Source: Gloeocapsa sp. DLM2.Bin57 (GTDB lineage Bacteria; Cyanobacteriota; Cyanobacteriia; Cyanobacteriales; Gloeocapsaceae). Taken from it: DNA of 35,040 bases. Position 1 is the first letter of the stretch; each line of letters begins with the position of its first letter. Below the pieces are notes generated by a model that worked only from the letters and a program-made list of their open reading frames with translations, searched no databases and was not told where the DNA came from. Positions 6,696 to 15,230 of the stretch are shown in pieces. The DNA lies in assembly GCA_007693955.1 (NCBI GenBank), contig RECR01000064.1, forward strand, positions 1-35,040, in the 5' to 3' direction. Both the position numbers and the translations under genes were made by a program.

Positions 6696-8183
6696 ATGAC
6701 AACCGCTACATCCACTAAAACAGAATATGAAGTAATTATCGGGTTAGAAACCCATTGTCAACTCAAAACCAAAACCAAAATCTTTAGTGCAGTATCTACA
6801 GAGTTTGGCACACCTCCTAATGAGAATATCTCCCCCATTTGTCTAGGTTATCCAGGCGTATTACCAGTACTTAACGAAAAAGTCTTAGAATACGCAGTTA
6901 AAGCGGGTTTAGCTCTTAATTGTGCAATCGCTCCCTATAGTAAATTTGACCGTAAACAATATTTTTACCCCGATTTACCCAAAAATTATCAAATCTCTCA
7001 ATATGATTTACCAATCGCTACTAATGGTTGGCTAGAAATAGAATTAGTAGATAAACAAACAGGGGAAGTCACTCGTAAAAAAATAGGCATCACTAGAGCC
7101 CATATGGAAGAAGATGCGGGTAAACTGGTACATGGGGGAAGCGATCGCCTTGCTGGCTCAACTTACTCTCTGGTAGATTTTAATAGAGCAGGTGTGCCAT
7201 TATTAGAAATAGTTTCAGAGCCAGATTTACGCTCAGGTGCAGAAGCTGCGGAATACGCTAGAGAATTGCGTCGTATAGTGCGTTATCTCGGGGTGAGTGA
7301 TGGTAATATGCAAGAAGGCTCTCTGCGTTGTGACGTGAATATCTCTGTACGTCCTGTAGGACAAAAAGAATTCGGTGTTAAAGTAGAGATTAAGAATATG
7401 AACTCCTTTAACGCTATTCAAAAAGCCATCGAATATGAAATAGAAAGACAAACTCTAGCTATTGAAGCAGGAGAAACTATCCGTCAAGAAACCAGACTCT
7501 GGGAAGAAAATAACCAACGTACCTCTAGTATGCGCTCAAAAGAAGGCTCTAGCGATTATCGTTATTTCCCTGAACCAGATTTACCCCCTATTGAAGTATC
7601 CCCAGCCCAAAAAGAAAAATGGCGCTCAGAATTACCAGAATTACCTGCGCAAAAACGTCACCGTTATGAGCAAGAATTAGAATTATCTGCTTATGACGCG
7701 CGAGTATTAACAGACGATCGCACCATCGCTGAGTATTTTGAAGGAGCGATCGCCACAGGTGCTAATCCTAAATTAGTAGCAAATTGGGTGACTCAAGATA
7801 TTAGCGCCTATTTAAATAATAACAAACTCAGCATCACTGATATAGCTCTGACTCCAGTAGCGTTAGGTGAATTGGTAGAATTAATCGAAAGTGAAACCAT
7901 CAGCGGGAAAATCGCTAAAGATATCCTCCCAGAATTACTGACTAAAGGTGGATCACCTAAAGCCATAGTAGCAAGTAAAGGTTTAAGTCAAATTTGTGAT
8001 CCAGAAGCGATCGCTAAAATTATCGACGAAGTCTTACAAGCTCACCCCAAAGAGTTAACAGCTTTCCGAGGTGGTAAAACCAAATTAAAAGGCTTTTTTG
8101 TGGGACAAGTGATGAAAAAAAGTGGTGGACGTGTAGATCCAAAATTAACTAATCAGATTCTAACAGAAAAGCTAGAATCATAA
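6696..8183 (+). CDS. gatB: Asp-tRNA(Asn)/Glu-tRNA(Gln) amidotransferase subunit B
   Basis: A 495-residue GatB: the N-terminal catalytic cradle starts with IIGLETHCQL at 14-23, then PDLPKNYQISQYD, HMEEDAGK and DFNRAGVPLLEIVSEPD. The C-terminal half holds the helical and YqeY-like tail that contacts tRNA. The enzyme phosphorylates and amidates Glu-tRNA(Gln) (and Asp-tRNA(Asn)) with ammonia channelled from GatA. Cyanobacteria rely on it because they usually lack glutaminyl-tRNA synthetase. gatA and gatC are not adjacent, as is common in the phylum. argJ follows after 30 bp. Confidence 0.97.
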   Translation: MTTATSTKTEYEVIIGLETHCQLKTKTKIFSAVSTEFGTPPNENISPICLGYPGVLPVLNEKVLEYAVKAGLALNCAIAPYSKFDRKQYFYPDLPKNYQISQYDLPIATNGWLEIELVDKQTGEVTRKKIGITRAHMEEDAGKLVHGGSDRLAGSTYSLVDFNRAGVPLLEIVSEPDLRSGAEAAEYARELRRIVRYLGVSDGNMQEGSLRCDVNISVRPVGQKEFGVKVEIKNMNSFNAIQKAIEYEIERQTLAIEAGETIRQETRLWEENNQRTSSMRSKEGSSDYRYFPEPDLPPIEVSPAQKEKWRSELPELPAQKRHRYEQELELSAYDARVLTDDRTIAEYFEGAIATGANPKLVANWVTQDISAYLNNNKLSITDIALTPVALGELVELIESETISGKIAKDILPELLTKGGSPKAIVASKGLSQICDPEAIAKIIDEVLQAHPKELTAFRGGKTKLKGFFVGQVMKKSGGRVDPKLTNQILTEKLES

Positions 8184-8213
8184 GATTGACAATTTTTGAC
8201 AAAAACAACAACC

Positions 8214-9455
8214 ATGACAGATATCAAAGAAATACCGGGAGGAATTACCGCAGCTAAAGGTTTCCAAGCAGCAGGATTAGCCGCGGGTTTAAAACCATCA
8301 GGAGCAAAAGATTTAGCCCTGATTTGGTCAGAAACAGAAGCGATCGCCGCGGGAGTATTTACGACAAGCCAAGTCAGAGCAGCTTGTGTAGATTATTGTC
8401 GTCAGATACTCCAGGGTAAAAACAGCATTCGCGCTATCTTATGTAATGCAGGGCAAGCCAACGCAGCTACAGGAGAGCCAGGCTGGCAAGACGCCCTAGA
8501 TAGTGCTGCTGTAGTAGCTAAAACCCTACAAATAGCACCAGAATCAGTTTTACTAGCTTCTACTGGTGTGATTGGTAAACGTATCCTCATGGATAAACTC
8601 ACCGTAGCCATTCCCGAGTTAGTAGCTTCCCTCTCTAGTGACGGGAACGAAAACGCATCTAAAGCGATTATGACTACGGATTTAGTCCCTAAAACCATCG
8701 CCCTGGAAACAACTATAGGCGATCGCCCTGTGCGCATTGGTGGAATAGCCAAAGGATCAGGGATGATTCACCCCAATATGGCTACTATGCTCTCTTTCGT
8801 AACTTGTGATGCTATGGTATCTACCCACCTCTGGCAAGAAATGCTCTCTCGTGCAGCTCAAAAGAGTTTTAACCAGATTACCGTAGATGGGGATACTAGT
8901 ACCAATGATACTCTCATCGCCTTAGCTAATGGTCAATCTCGCACCCCCACTATCACCGAATTGAATAAAGATGGACAAAAACTAGAAGCTATGCTGACAG
9001 CTGTCTGTCAATATCTCGCTAAGGCGATCGCCCGTGATGGTGAAGGGGCTACCTGTTTAATCGAGGTACAGGTTTCTGGTGCATCTGATCAAACCTCAGC
9101 CTTACAAGTTGCACGCACCATTGCAGGTTCATCTCTAGTTAAAGCCGCTATCTTTGGACGAGATCCTAACTGGGGACGTATCGCAGCAGCAGCGGGTCGC
9201 GCTGGGGTTAGCTTTCATCAAGAAGACTTACGCATTAAATTAGGTGACTTCCTGCTGATGGATAATGGACAACCTCTAGCTTTTGATGCTCAAGCAGCTA
9301 GTAGTTACCTCAAAGCTAAAGCCGAGGGAGCTTATTTACAAGATGATACCGTTTTGATTTCTGTCTGTTTAGGTAATGGCTCAGGTACAGGTACAGCTTG
9401 GGGTTGTGATTTAAGCTATGATTATGTTAAGATTAATGCTGATTATACTACCTAA
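8214..9455 (+). CDS. argJ: Bifunctional glutamate N-acetyltransferase/amino-acid acetyltransferase ArgJ
   Basis: A 413-residue ArgJ from ATG 8214; an in-frame TTG at 8196 would add six residues but is less likely. The self-cleavage site is visible as MATML, with the scissile Ala190-Thr191 bond and Thr191 as the new N-terminal nucleophile of the beta chain. Other family motifs are GVFTT, ILCNAGQANA, STGVIG and GRDPNWGRI. It recycles acetyl from N-acetylornithine to glutamate in arginine synthesis and may also use acetyl-CoA. It follows gatB with no terminator visible between them. Confidence 0.97.
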   Translation: MTDIKEIPGGITAAKGFQAAGLAAGLKPSGAKDLALIWSETEAIAAGVFTTSQVRAACVDYCRQILQGKNSIRAILCNAGQANAATGEPGWQDALDSAAVVAKTLQIAPESVLLASTGVIGKRILMDKLTVAIPELVASLSSDGNENASKAIMTTDLVPKTIALETTIGDRPVRIGGIAKGSGMIHPNMATMLSFVTCDAMVSTHLWQEMLSRAAQKSFNQITVDGDTSTNDTLIALANGQSRTPTITELNKDGQKLEAMLTAVCQYLAKAIARDGEGATCLIEVQVSGASDQTSALQVARTIAGSSLVKAAIFGRDPNWGRIAAAAGRAGVSFHQEDLRIKLGDFLLMDNGQPLAFDAQAASSYLKAKAEGAYLQDDTVLISVCLGNGSGTGTAWGCDLSYDYVKINADYTT

Positions 9456-9546
9456 TTTTTTTTAGGAGTTGACTCTAATCAGAGATTTAAGCTACTTATC
9501 GGTAAAAACAGATATTTTCAAGATATCATTGATTAAATCCTTAAAA

Positions 9547-9555
9547 TGTGATAAT
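9547..9555 (+). promoter_or_regulatory. Candidate extended -10 for the putative structured RNA
   Basis: TGTGATAAT is a TGn-extended -10 element. It predicts a start near 9562, about 25 bases before the first strand of the long closing stem. The best -35 match, TTGATT at 9529-9534, is only 15 bp upstream of the hexamer. Confidence 0.35.
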
Positions 9556-9822
9556 CTTAAAAAGATCGGTATTGCACCGTGCTTGAGGCGGTAAAACAAG
9601 TAGGAGTGCTGTCATCGCCCAAAACTTGTTATTAAAAAGCCTTCTCAACGTCTCCCCAGACGTAAAATTGTCAAACAGGAAGTGCTAGAAAAGTTTTTCT
9701 AGCTTTGAGGGATACCTCCTTTTGAGTAGAAATACTTAAAAGCTATTGCTAGTAAAATAAGGCTTTGTGTCGTGTTTTACCGCCTAAATGTATCAGTAAC
9801 CTCATTCTGGCATATTGGATAT

Positions 9823-9842
9823 GGTGCGTTAAGTAACGCACC
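9823..9842. repeat. Perfect short palindrome GGTGCGTTA-AG-TAACGCACC
   Basis: Nine-base arms are separated by two bases and followed by CTAC. GGTGCGTTA...TAACGCACCCTAC is familiar as a dispersed intergenic repeat in cyanobacterial genomes. It lies between the structured segment and the terminator. Confidence 0.7.
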
Positions 9843-9858
9843 CTACTAAAAGAAATAA

Positions 9859-9884
9859 CCCCCGAATTTCGGGGGCTGTTTTTT
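9859..9884. terminator. Rho-independent terminator, probably bidirectional
   Basis: CCCCCGA (9859-9865) pairs with TCGGGGG (9869-9875), a 7-bp GC-rich stem with a 3-base loop. On the plus strand it is followed by CTGTTTTTT, which serves the putative RNA. On the minus strand it lies 7 bases after the rpmA stop and is followed by TTATTTCTTTT. Confidence 0.85.
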
Positions 9885-10152
9885 AAACTGCTGCGGTTTC
9901 TTGGGGATAAACGCTGATTTTTTGGCGTTTTCTATCTTTATATTCAAATGTCACTACCCCATCAACTAAAGCGAAGAGGGTATCATCTCCACCACGTCCA
10001 ACATTTTTACCTGGGTGAAATTTAGTACCGCGTTGTCTAACTAAAATACTACCAGCGCTGACTACTTGTCCACCGTAGCGTTTTACTCCTAGTCTTTTAG
10101 AATTAGAATCACGTCCGTTACGTGTACTTCCTGTTCCTTTCTTATGAGCCAT
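9883..10152 (-). CDS. rpmA: 50S ribosomal protein L27
   Basis: An 89-residue L27: [17 protein letters not shown] at the start, then [15 protein letters not shown] and [12 protein letters not shown]. The glycine- and lysine-rich N terminus reaches the peptidyl transferase centre of the 50S subunit. No cleavable N-terminal extension of the Firmicutes type is present. It follows rplU by 8 bp in the usual L21-L27 order and ends in a strong terminator. Confidence 0.98.
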   Translation of the reverse strand: MAHKKGTGSTRNGRDSNSKRLGVKRYGGQVVSAGSILVRQRGTKFHPGKNVGRGGDDTLFALVDGVVTFEYKDRKRQKISVYPQETAAV

Positions 10153-10160
10153 TTTTACTC

Positions 10161-10547
10161 CTATCCTGCTACAGTTGTTGCTTCAGGGGTTTCTGTTTCT
10201 TCTGTTTCACTGTAAGTGGCGATCGCCTCACCATTGATACTGATGGAATTAATCATCAGACGGGTTATTTCTTGACGATGTCCGCGTTTTTTACGAGTTT
10301 TCTTTTTAGGTTTCATTTTATAGACTAGCACTTTACGTCCGCGTCTATGTTCTAATACTGTTCCTTCTACGGTTGCTCCCTCTAAGTAGGGTTGACCAAC
10401 ATGGATATCATCTGCGTTTTGGACTAAAAGAACTTTGTCTATAGTATAGTCAGATTCTGGCTCTACATGAAGTAATTCTATATCATAGAAGCGCCCTGGC
10501 TCTACGCGCAGTTGTTTGCCACCTGTTTCAATAATTGCGTAAGTCAT
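10161..10547 (-). CDS. rplU: 50S ribosomal protein L21
   Basis: A 128-residue L21 from ATG 10547 (an upstream TTG at 10550 is an unlikely start). It opens [12 protein letters not shown], and a basic segment [16 protein letters not shown] lies near residues 85-100 (the 23S rRNA-binding tail of the family). A C-terminal acidic/Thr-rich extension of about 25 residues is longer than in E. coli L21 (103 residues). It has a strong sigma-70-like promoter immediately upstream. Confidence 0.97.
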   Translation of the reverse strand: MTYAIIETGGKQLRVEPGRFYDIELLHVEPESDYTIDKVLLVQNADDIHVGQPYLEGATVEGTVLEHRRGRKVLVYKMKPKKKTRKKRGHRQEITRLMINSISINGEAIATYSETEETETPEATTVAG

Positions 10548-10592
10548 CAAAGTAGCTAAAATATTTTAAGCGAAATTTATGCACAGACTCTG

Positions 10593-10622
10593 ATTATAGC
10601 TCTAAATTCAGTTTAAAGTCAA
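10593..10622 (-). promoter_or_regulatory. Sigma70-type promoter of rplU-rpmA
   Basis: On the minus strand TTGACT (10617-10622) is separated by 18 bp from a perfect TATAAT (10593-10598). The -10 is 45 bp before the rplU ATG. The -35 begins 2 bp after the chrA stop, so the ribosomal genes have their own promoter in the 76-bp gap. Confidence 0.75.
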
Positions 10623-10623
10623 G

Positions 10624-11760
10624 TTAATAAATAAAAATTCCTAGTAAACCTCCCATCAACACCAGTATTGGGGTGGAAACTTTGTATCTAAGCAATAAAA
10701 ACCCACTCAGAATAATTAAGCCTAGACCTGGTAGATTAAAGCTAAAATTACCCCAAGGTTCACTCAGAGTAGCTATACCGAGACGATAGATAACCACAAC
10801 CATCAAAGCTACTGCGCTGACGTTAACCGCGTCTAAAAACCCACTAGTTAATCTGGAGTTACGTAATTTAGGAATTATTGGCTTGAGTAACAAGACTAAA
10901 ATAAATGAGGGTAAAAATATACCTACTGTAGCGACGATCGCTCCTGGTACACCTAAGATAATATAACCGATAAAGGTAGCGGTAGATAACACTGGACCTG
11001 GGGTCAATTGTCCAATGGCGATCGCGTCTAGTAATTGTTGTTGGGTTAACCATTGATAATTATTAACTAATTCTCCTTCCAAAAAAGCTACTAAAACATA
11101 ACCACTACCAAATAAGACGCTACCTATTTTCAGAAAAAATAACCCCAATTGCCATAATTTTGGACTATCAGCAGGAGTAGAAGGATTGGTATTTAACAGA
11201 AAAATCATCGCACTAGAGAATAAAGTACCCGAAAATCTTCCTAACCAAAACATTCCGATAATTCCACCTAATAGTAAGGCAATTATTTCATTAACTCCCC
11301 AGACAACTAAACCCACAACTATTAAACCAATAATCACTAGTTGCCAACTTTTAAGCGCTTTTTTACCTAGTTTCCACAAAGCATTAATAATAATAGTGAT
11401 AACTATGGGTTTAATTCCTGTTAACAGAGGATTAATTTCTGGTAAAGAGCCAAAATTTTGATAAATAAAGGCTAATATTCCCGTGATTAAAACAGCAGGA
11501 AAGATAAAAGAAACTCCCGCTATAATCAAGCCTGGATAACCTCTAATCACATAACCTAGCATTATCGCTATTTCTGTAGAATTTGGTCCGGGAATTAAAT
11601 TAGTTGCTCCCACTAAATCTAGAAAATGTCCTCTATCTAGCCATTGTTTACGGTTAATTACTTCATCTTCCATCATCCCTATATGAGCAGCAGGACCACC
11701 AAAACCTACTACTCCTAGTTTGCCAAAAACTAGGGCTATTTCTTTCAGTGATGCCGACAT
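10624..11760 (-). CDS. chrA: Chromate transporter ChrA, two-domain form
   Basis: A 378-residue membrane protein of the long-chain CHR family. The N-terminal CHR domain carries VGFGGPAAHIG near residues 18-28 and NLIPGPNSTE. The second domain, from about 200, repeats the pattern as FFLKIGSVLFGSGYVLVAFLEGE and QLTPGPVL. About ten hydrophobic spans are visible. Family members export chromate using the membrane potential, and a cyanobacterial homologue (SrpC) is linked to sulfur status, so the physiological anion is open. It starts 2 bp after a small coiled-coil gene. Confidence 0.93.
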   Translation of the reverse strand: MSASLKEIALVFGKLGVVGFGGPAAHIGMMEDEVINRKQWLDRGHFLDLVGATNLIPGPNSTEIAIMLGYVIRGYPGLIIAGVSFIFPAVLITGILAFIYQNFGSLPEINPLLTGIKPIVITIIINALWKLGKKALKSWQLVIIGLIVVGLVVWGVNEIIALLLGGIIGMFWLGRFSGTLFSSAMIFLLNTNPSTPADSPKLWQLGLFFLKIGSVLFGSGYVLVAFLEGELVNNYQWLTQQQLLDAIAIGQLTPGPVLSTATFIGYIILGVPGAIVATVGIFLPSFILVLLLKPIIPKLRNSRLTSGFLDAVNVSAVALMVVVIYRLGIATLSEPWGNFSFNLPGLGLIILSGFLLLRYKVSTPILVLMGGLLGIFIY

Positions 11761-11762
11761 AA

Positions 11763-12185
11763 TTATTCTTGTTGTTTAATTAGTTTTTTCAGGTTTTCCT
11801 CTAATTCTTGTAACTGCTCTAATCTAGTTTCTAATTCTAGACGTGTTTGAGTTATTTCCTGATTTTTAGCTGTTAACTCCCGTCTCCATTCTTCTAGTCG
11901 TTGCTTTTCTTGTTCTAAACTTTCTGGTGAGATTTTATCTGAATTTAAATAGAGATTCACTAAATTTAATACCCAGTCTTTAGCTTCTTTTATATCAATA
12001 AGATTTTCATTTTCATCAAGATTAACTAAAACTAAAACTCCTTCATTCAAATAATATAAGTTATCTATAATAACAATTTCGGGATGACAAAGACTCCAAG
12101 TCAGATTACTTTCTTGGTAGGCTATTAGTTGTAAAATAATGCTATCTGGATTACAACTATTTTTGGCTTGGGCTAAGTATAGCAT
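11763..12185 (-). CDS. Conserved-looking hypothetical protein with C-terminal coiled coil
   Basis: A 140-residue soluble protein. Residues 1-90 look like a mixed alpha/beta domain. From about 92 to the end it is a charged coiled coil (EQEKQRLEEWRRELTAKNQ, then LETRLEQLQELEENL). No family is recognised. It is translated 2 bp ahead of chrA and so is probably co-transcribed with it. Upstream coiled-coil partners of this kind are often conserved only within cyanobacteria. Codon use matches its neighbours. Confidence 0.7.
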   Translation of the reverse strand: MLYLAQAKNSCNPDSIILQLIAYQESNLTWSLCHPEIVIIDNLYYLNEGVLVLVNLDENENLIDIKEAKDWVLNLVNLYLNSDKISPESLEQEKQRLEEWRRELTAKNQEITQTRLELETRLEQLQELEENLKKLIKQQE

Positions 12186-12227
12186 AAAAGTACAGATAAT
12201 TTAATTAGCGATAGACTTTATACTTGC

Positions 12228-12267
12228 GCATTATAACGGTAGATTATTGTTTCAACACCTCTACCGT
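12228..12267. repeat. Relic resembling the IS-like end at 34991-35040, with hairpin
   Basis: Bases 12228-12251 match 35017-35040 at 22 of 24 positions (core GCATTATAACGG.AGATT). ACGGTAG at 12236-12242 also pairs with CTACCGT at 12261-12267 around an 18-base loop. No transposase is near. It sits in the 217-bp gap before asnB, which otherwise holds only a GGCAAAAGGCAAAAG short repeat near 12303 and an AAGGA ribosome-binding site before asnB. Confidence 0.45.
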
Positions 12268-12402
12268 ACTTGTGGTAATAAATAACACAAAAATAGTTAT
12301 AGGCAAAAGGCAAAAGTGAAGAAAGTGTAACTTTAGAGACAATTTTCCCCATAATGCCGAAAAAGCCACTAAACTATTCAAGGAAACTCAAGGAAATTTA
12401 AA

Positions 12403-13896
12403 ATGTGTGGAATTCTTGGGGTTTTTAGTCAAAACCCAACCAATCAAGATAATTTTGCAACAATGCTATCGACCTTAGTTCATCGAGGACCAGATGACAG
12501 TGGCATTATCAAACAAAATAACTTGCTTTTAGGACATCAACGTCTAGCAATTGTGGATGTGGTGGGGGCACACCAACCCTTTAAAGATCAGGAAAATAAA
12601 CGTTATGTTATCTGCAATGGAGAAATTTATAACCATGAAAAGCTGCGCCAAGAATTTGGTTCTAACTATGCCTTTATTTCCCAAGGCGATAGTGAAGTAT
12701 TACTCCCCCTTTACCAACGATTTGCTGAAGAAGTGACCAACTACCTAGATGGTATGTTTTCTTTCGTCATAAGCGATGGTCACGAATTGTTCGCTGCTAG
12801 AGATCCCATTGGGATTAAACCCCTCTACTATGGCAAGGTTGATGATTCCCTGTTTTTTGCCTCAGAAATCAAAGCCCTAGCTGAACATACTGATGAAATT
12901 TACGAATTTCCCAACGGTCATTACTATCGTCGGGAAGAGGGCTTTATTCCCTATTACCAGTGGCCTGAAGAACCCCAGGAGATTCTCACGGATGCAGATA
13001 CTATAATAGCTAAAATTCGCTCCTGTTTATCTCAAAGTGTAGAAAAACGCTTGATGTCTGATGTACCTGTGGGGGTTTTTCTCAGTGGTGGCTTAGATTC
13101 TAGTGTTATTGCTGCCTTGATGGCTGAACACCTGCCGGAATTACACTCTTTTTGCGTAGGACTTCCCCATTCTCCTGATTTAAAGGCAGCGCGTTTAGTA
13201 GCGGAACATTTGGGCACTATTCATCATGAATATGTTTATACTGAGGCAGAAATGCTGGAATTACTGCCAGATGTCATTTATTATCTGGAATCTTATGACC
13301 CAGCTTTAGTGCGTAGTTCTATCCCCTGTTATTTCGTTTCTCGCTTAGCTAGTGAATATGTAAAAGTAGTTCTCAGTGGCGAAGGTTCTGATGAATTATT
13401 TGCCGGTTATAGTTACTTTGCTGATTATAATGATTCGGCAGCTTTACATCAGGAATCTATTACTATTCTCAAAGGTTTACATAACTTAAACCTCCAAAGG
13501 GTAGATCGCATGACTATGGCTAACAGTCTAGAAGCGAGAGTCCCTTTTTTAGATACAGAATTTATTGAATTATGTCTCAGGATTGATCCTGCCTTAAAAC
13601 TATATCAGACCTATGGCATCGAAAAATGGTTACTACGTAAAGCTTTTGAAGATAAGTTACCCGAAGCAGTAGTATGGCGGGATAAGATGGAATTTGCCCA
13701 AGGCTGTGCATCTTCTACAATTCTAGCGGAGTATGCTAAGGCTACCATCAGTGACAGCAAATTGGCAGAAGCAATATGTCAGGAATTTCCCATAAAAGAC
13801 AAAGAAGGGTTATTATACTATCAGATTTTCCAAAGTCATTTTAATAACCCTGAGATAGCGAATCTCGTGGGAAGATGGCAGGGAACTTTACACTAA
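12403..13896 (+). CDS. asnB: Asparagine synthetase (glutamine-hydrolysing)
   Basis: A 497-residue protein, shorter than E. coli AsnB (554). The N-terminal class II glutaminase has nucleophile Cys2 (MCGI), HRGPDDSG, LGHQRLAI and CNGEIYNH. The synthetase domain has the ATP-pyrophosphatase loop SGGLDSS at 228-234, SGEGSDELFAGY, and RMTMANSLEARVPFLD. These motifs are intact, so it should make Asn from Asp, ATP and Gln, or amidate a related carboxylate. AAGGA precedes the ATG. The methyltransferase gene begins 17 bp after its stop, suggesting a two-gene operon and possibly a specialised substrate. Confidence 0.92.
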   Translation: MCGILGVFSQNPTNQDNFATMLSTLVHRGPDDSGIIKQNNLLLGHQRLAIVDVVGAHQPFKDQENKRYVICNGEIYNHEKLRQEFGSNYAFISQGDSEVLLPLYQRFAEEVTNYLDGMFSFVISDGHELFAARDPIGIKPLYYGKVDDSLFFASEIKALAEHTDEIYEFPNGHYYRREEGFIPYYQWPEEPQEILTDADTIIAKIRSCLSQSVEKRLMSDVPVGVFLSGGLDSSVIAALMAEHLPELHSFCVGLPHSPDLKAARLVAEHLGTIHHEYVYTEAEMLELLPDVIYYLESYDPALVRSSIPCYFVSRLASEYVKVVLSGEGSDELFAGYSYFADYNDSAALHQESITILKGLHNLNLQRVDRMTMANSLEARVPFLDTEFIELCLRIDPALKLYQTYGIEKWLLRKAFEDKLPEAVVWRDKMEFAQGCASSTILAEYAKATISDSKLAEAICQEFPIKDKEGLLYYQIFQSHFNNPEIANLVGRWQGTLH

Positions 13897-13913
13897 CTCA
13901 AGAGGATTGGATC

Positions 13914-15167
13914 ATGCAATCAGTCGGAGAAAAAACCTATACTCAAGCAGTTAGAGAAGGTAAATATGATTTATATGTCGGTAATTTATTCGGTAAATAC
14001 GACAATGTAAGGACGTACTGGGAAGATCAATTGACTAGAATTGCCTTACGACCTTTTCTGGAAGAATTAGTTAAAAAAAGGATTAATAGTAATCAGGATT
14101 TACGTATCGTGGATCTCGGTTGTGGTGCCGGACAAGGTTACCAAATCTTGACTAAGATTGATCGCCATGATTTAGATTTAGGGCTGCAACACGAAAGAGT
14201 TCTACCCCAAAATCAAATAGATTTGTATTTGGGGCTAGATATCAGTGCCGCTATGGTAGAAAAGGGTAAAACTATTTTTGAGGATAAATCAGAAGTAGAA
14301 TTTGCCCAGGCAGATTTACGCCAAGGTTTAGGGGCAATTAAAGTAGAACAAGAACCCTTTGATATTTACTTTTCTTCCTATGGTTCTTTATCACATCTTT
14401 CTGCTGCAGACTTGGTCAAACTCCTGGAGGATATTTGTGACCATGGTAAAAATGAAAGTTTAGTGGTACTTGATTTACTCGGACGCTACTCTCTAGAATG
14501 GCCAAATTTTTGGAACGCCACCTCCGAGTCAGACAAAGTACAAGAATACACTATGAGTTATCTGTACTCACGAGCTACTAGAGAAAAAATTGAGATTGAT
14601 CACTTTCCTCTGCGCTTTTGGATTGGCTCAGAAATTCAAGAACTAGCCCAACAGTTAACAACTAGCACTGGTGTAGGTGTAGAAGTGTTAAGATTAATGG
14701 ATCGCTCTGTATTAGTAGGACGTCATACGGATACCCAGCACTATAATCCCCAACTTAAACCGATTAGGACGGCTGTTAATTCACTACATGAAGATTATTT
14801 ACGGACAAATTTAGAAGATTTGTTGATAGATCCTCACATAGTACCAGAACATCCTTTAATCAATCCCTATCTCCTGCAGTTAATTAAATCTTGGAATATA
14901 GTGGTAGAATATTGCCAAAAACGTCTCTGGAAACGCTGTTCTTTAATTGAACTAGAAGGTTGGGATGAGTTTCCTAAACCTTTGCAGTTTGCTTTGATGA
15001 CAGTGGATCGGGCGATATCTGATGTAAGCTGGATGTGGCACGGAGATCCTAGAGCTAATATCATTGAACCTCAATTAGGTTATGCTCTGCGTACTCTTGA
15101 ATATGAAACGCAACAAGGTTACGGATGTAGTCACGGTCTGTTGGCGATTCTCAAAATCCAAAAATAA
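13914..15167 (+). CDS. SAM-dependent methyltransferase with uncharacterised C-terminal domain
   Basis: A 417-residue protein from ATG 13914, preceded by AGAGG 8 bases upstream. An in-frame ATG at 13875 lies inside asnB and is less likely. The class I methyltransferase motif I VDLGCGAGQG is at 66-75, followed by YLGLDISAAMVEKGK and the acidic PFDIYFSSYGSLSHLS. From about residue 260 a helical region of roughly 150 residues with many Trp (SWMWHGDPRANI) has no recognised family. The substrate is unknown. Coupling to asnB suggests the two act on one small molecule or protein target. Confidence 0.75.
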   Translation: MQSVGEKTYTQAVREGKYDLYVGNLFGKYDNVRTYWEDQLTRIALRPFLEELVKKRINSNQDLRIVDLGCGAGQGYQILTKIDRHDLDLGLQHERVLPQNQIDLYLGLDISAAMVEKGKTIFEDKSEVEFAQADLRQGLGAIKVEQEPFDIYFSSYGSLSHLSAADLVKLLEDICDHGKNESLVVLDLLGRYSLEWPNFWNATSESDKVQEYTMSYLYSRATREKIEIDHFPLRFWIGSEIQELAQQLTTSTGVGVEVLRLMDRSVLVGRHTDTQHYNPQLKPIRTAVNSLHEDYLRTNLEDLLIDPHIVPEHPLINPYLLQLIKSWNIVVEYCQKRLWKRCSLIELEGWDEFPKPLQFALMTVDRAISDVSWMWHGDPRANIIEPQLGYALRTLEYETQQGYGCSHGLLAILKIQK

Positions 15168-15195
15168 TACTCTTGTTCTTGCATCTCAAGGCAAA

Positions 15196-15223
15196 AGGGG
15201 AGGCAAATTGATCAACCTCCCCT
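15196..15223. terminator. Hairpin between convergent genes
   Basis: AGGGGAGG (15196-15203) pairs perfectly with CCTCCCCT (15216-15223) around a 12-base loop. It lies between the convergent methyltransferase and aroC genes. The minus side continues TTTTGCC; the plus side lacks a T-run, so it mainly suits aroC. Confidence 0.55.
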
Positions 15224-15230
15224 AATTCAA

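Larger units (their letters stand above)
9562..9884 (+). ncRNA. Putative structured non-coding RNA (class unknown)
   Basis: This stretch between argJ and rpmA has no convincing ORF but many perfect stems. AGGCGGTAAAACA (9586-9598) pairs over 13 bp with 9773-9785. Inside it, 9636-9643 pairs with 9759-9766 (8 bp). Inside that lie hairpins 9648-9653/9658-9663 (6 bp, CCCC loop), 9684-9691/9696-9703 (8 bp, 4-base loop) and 9707-9710/9715-9718. A further 5-bp hairpin, 9597-9601/9624-9628, competes with the top of the closing stem. A plus-strand terminator ends at 9884. The nested architecture suggests a real RNA. RNase P RNA, tmRNA, 4.5S and cobalamin-riboswitch signatures were not found; 6S RNA cannot be excluded. 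A decayed mobile element with short inverted ends is the main alternative. The strand is inferred from the T-run. Confidence 0.5.

Noticed and set aside
9600-9780. Possible degenerate protein fragment on the minus strand of the structured segment
   Set aside because: A short open stretch exists but has stops at both ends and no recognisable family; stem structure explains the sequence better.
9562-9884. Assignment of the structured segment to RNase P RNA, tmRNA or a cobalamin riboswitch
   Set aside because: The conserved core strings of these RNAs are not present and the length or layout does not fit. 6S RNA was considered too but the branched fold does not match its rod shape; left unassigned.
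10868-11461. ORFs antisense to or in other frames of chrA (10868-11053 minus, 11186-11461 plus)
   Set aside because: They lie wholly inside chrA, have no recognisable motif or ribosome-binding site, and chrA fits its family over its full length.
13875-13913. Upstream ATG start for the methyltransferase
   Set aside because: It lies inside asnB without a ribosome-binding site; ATG 13914 has AGAGG at good spacing.
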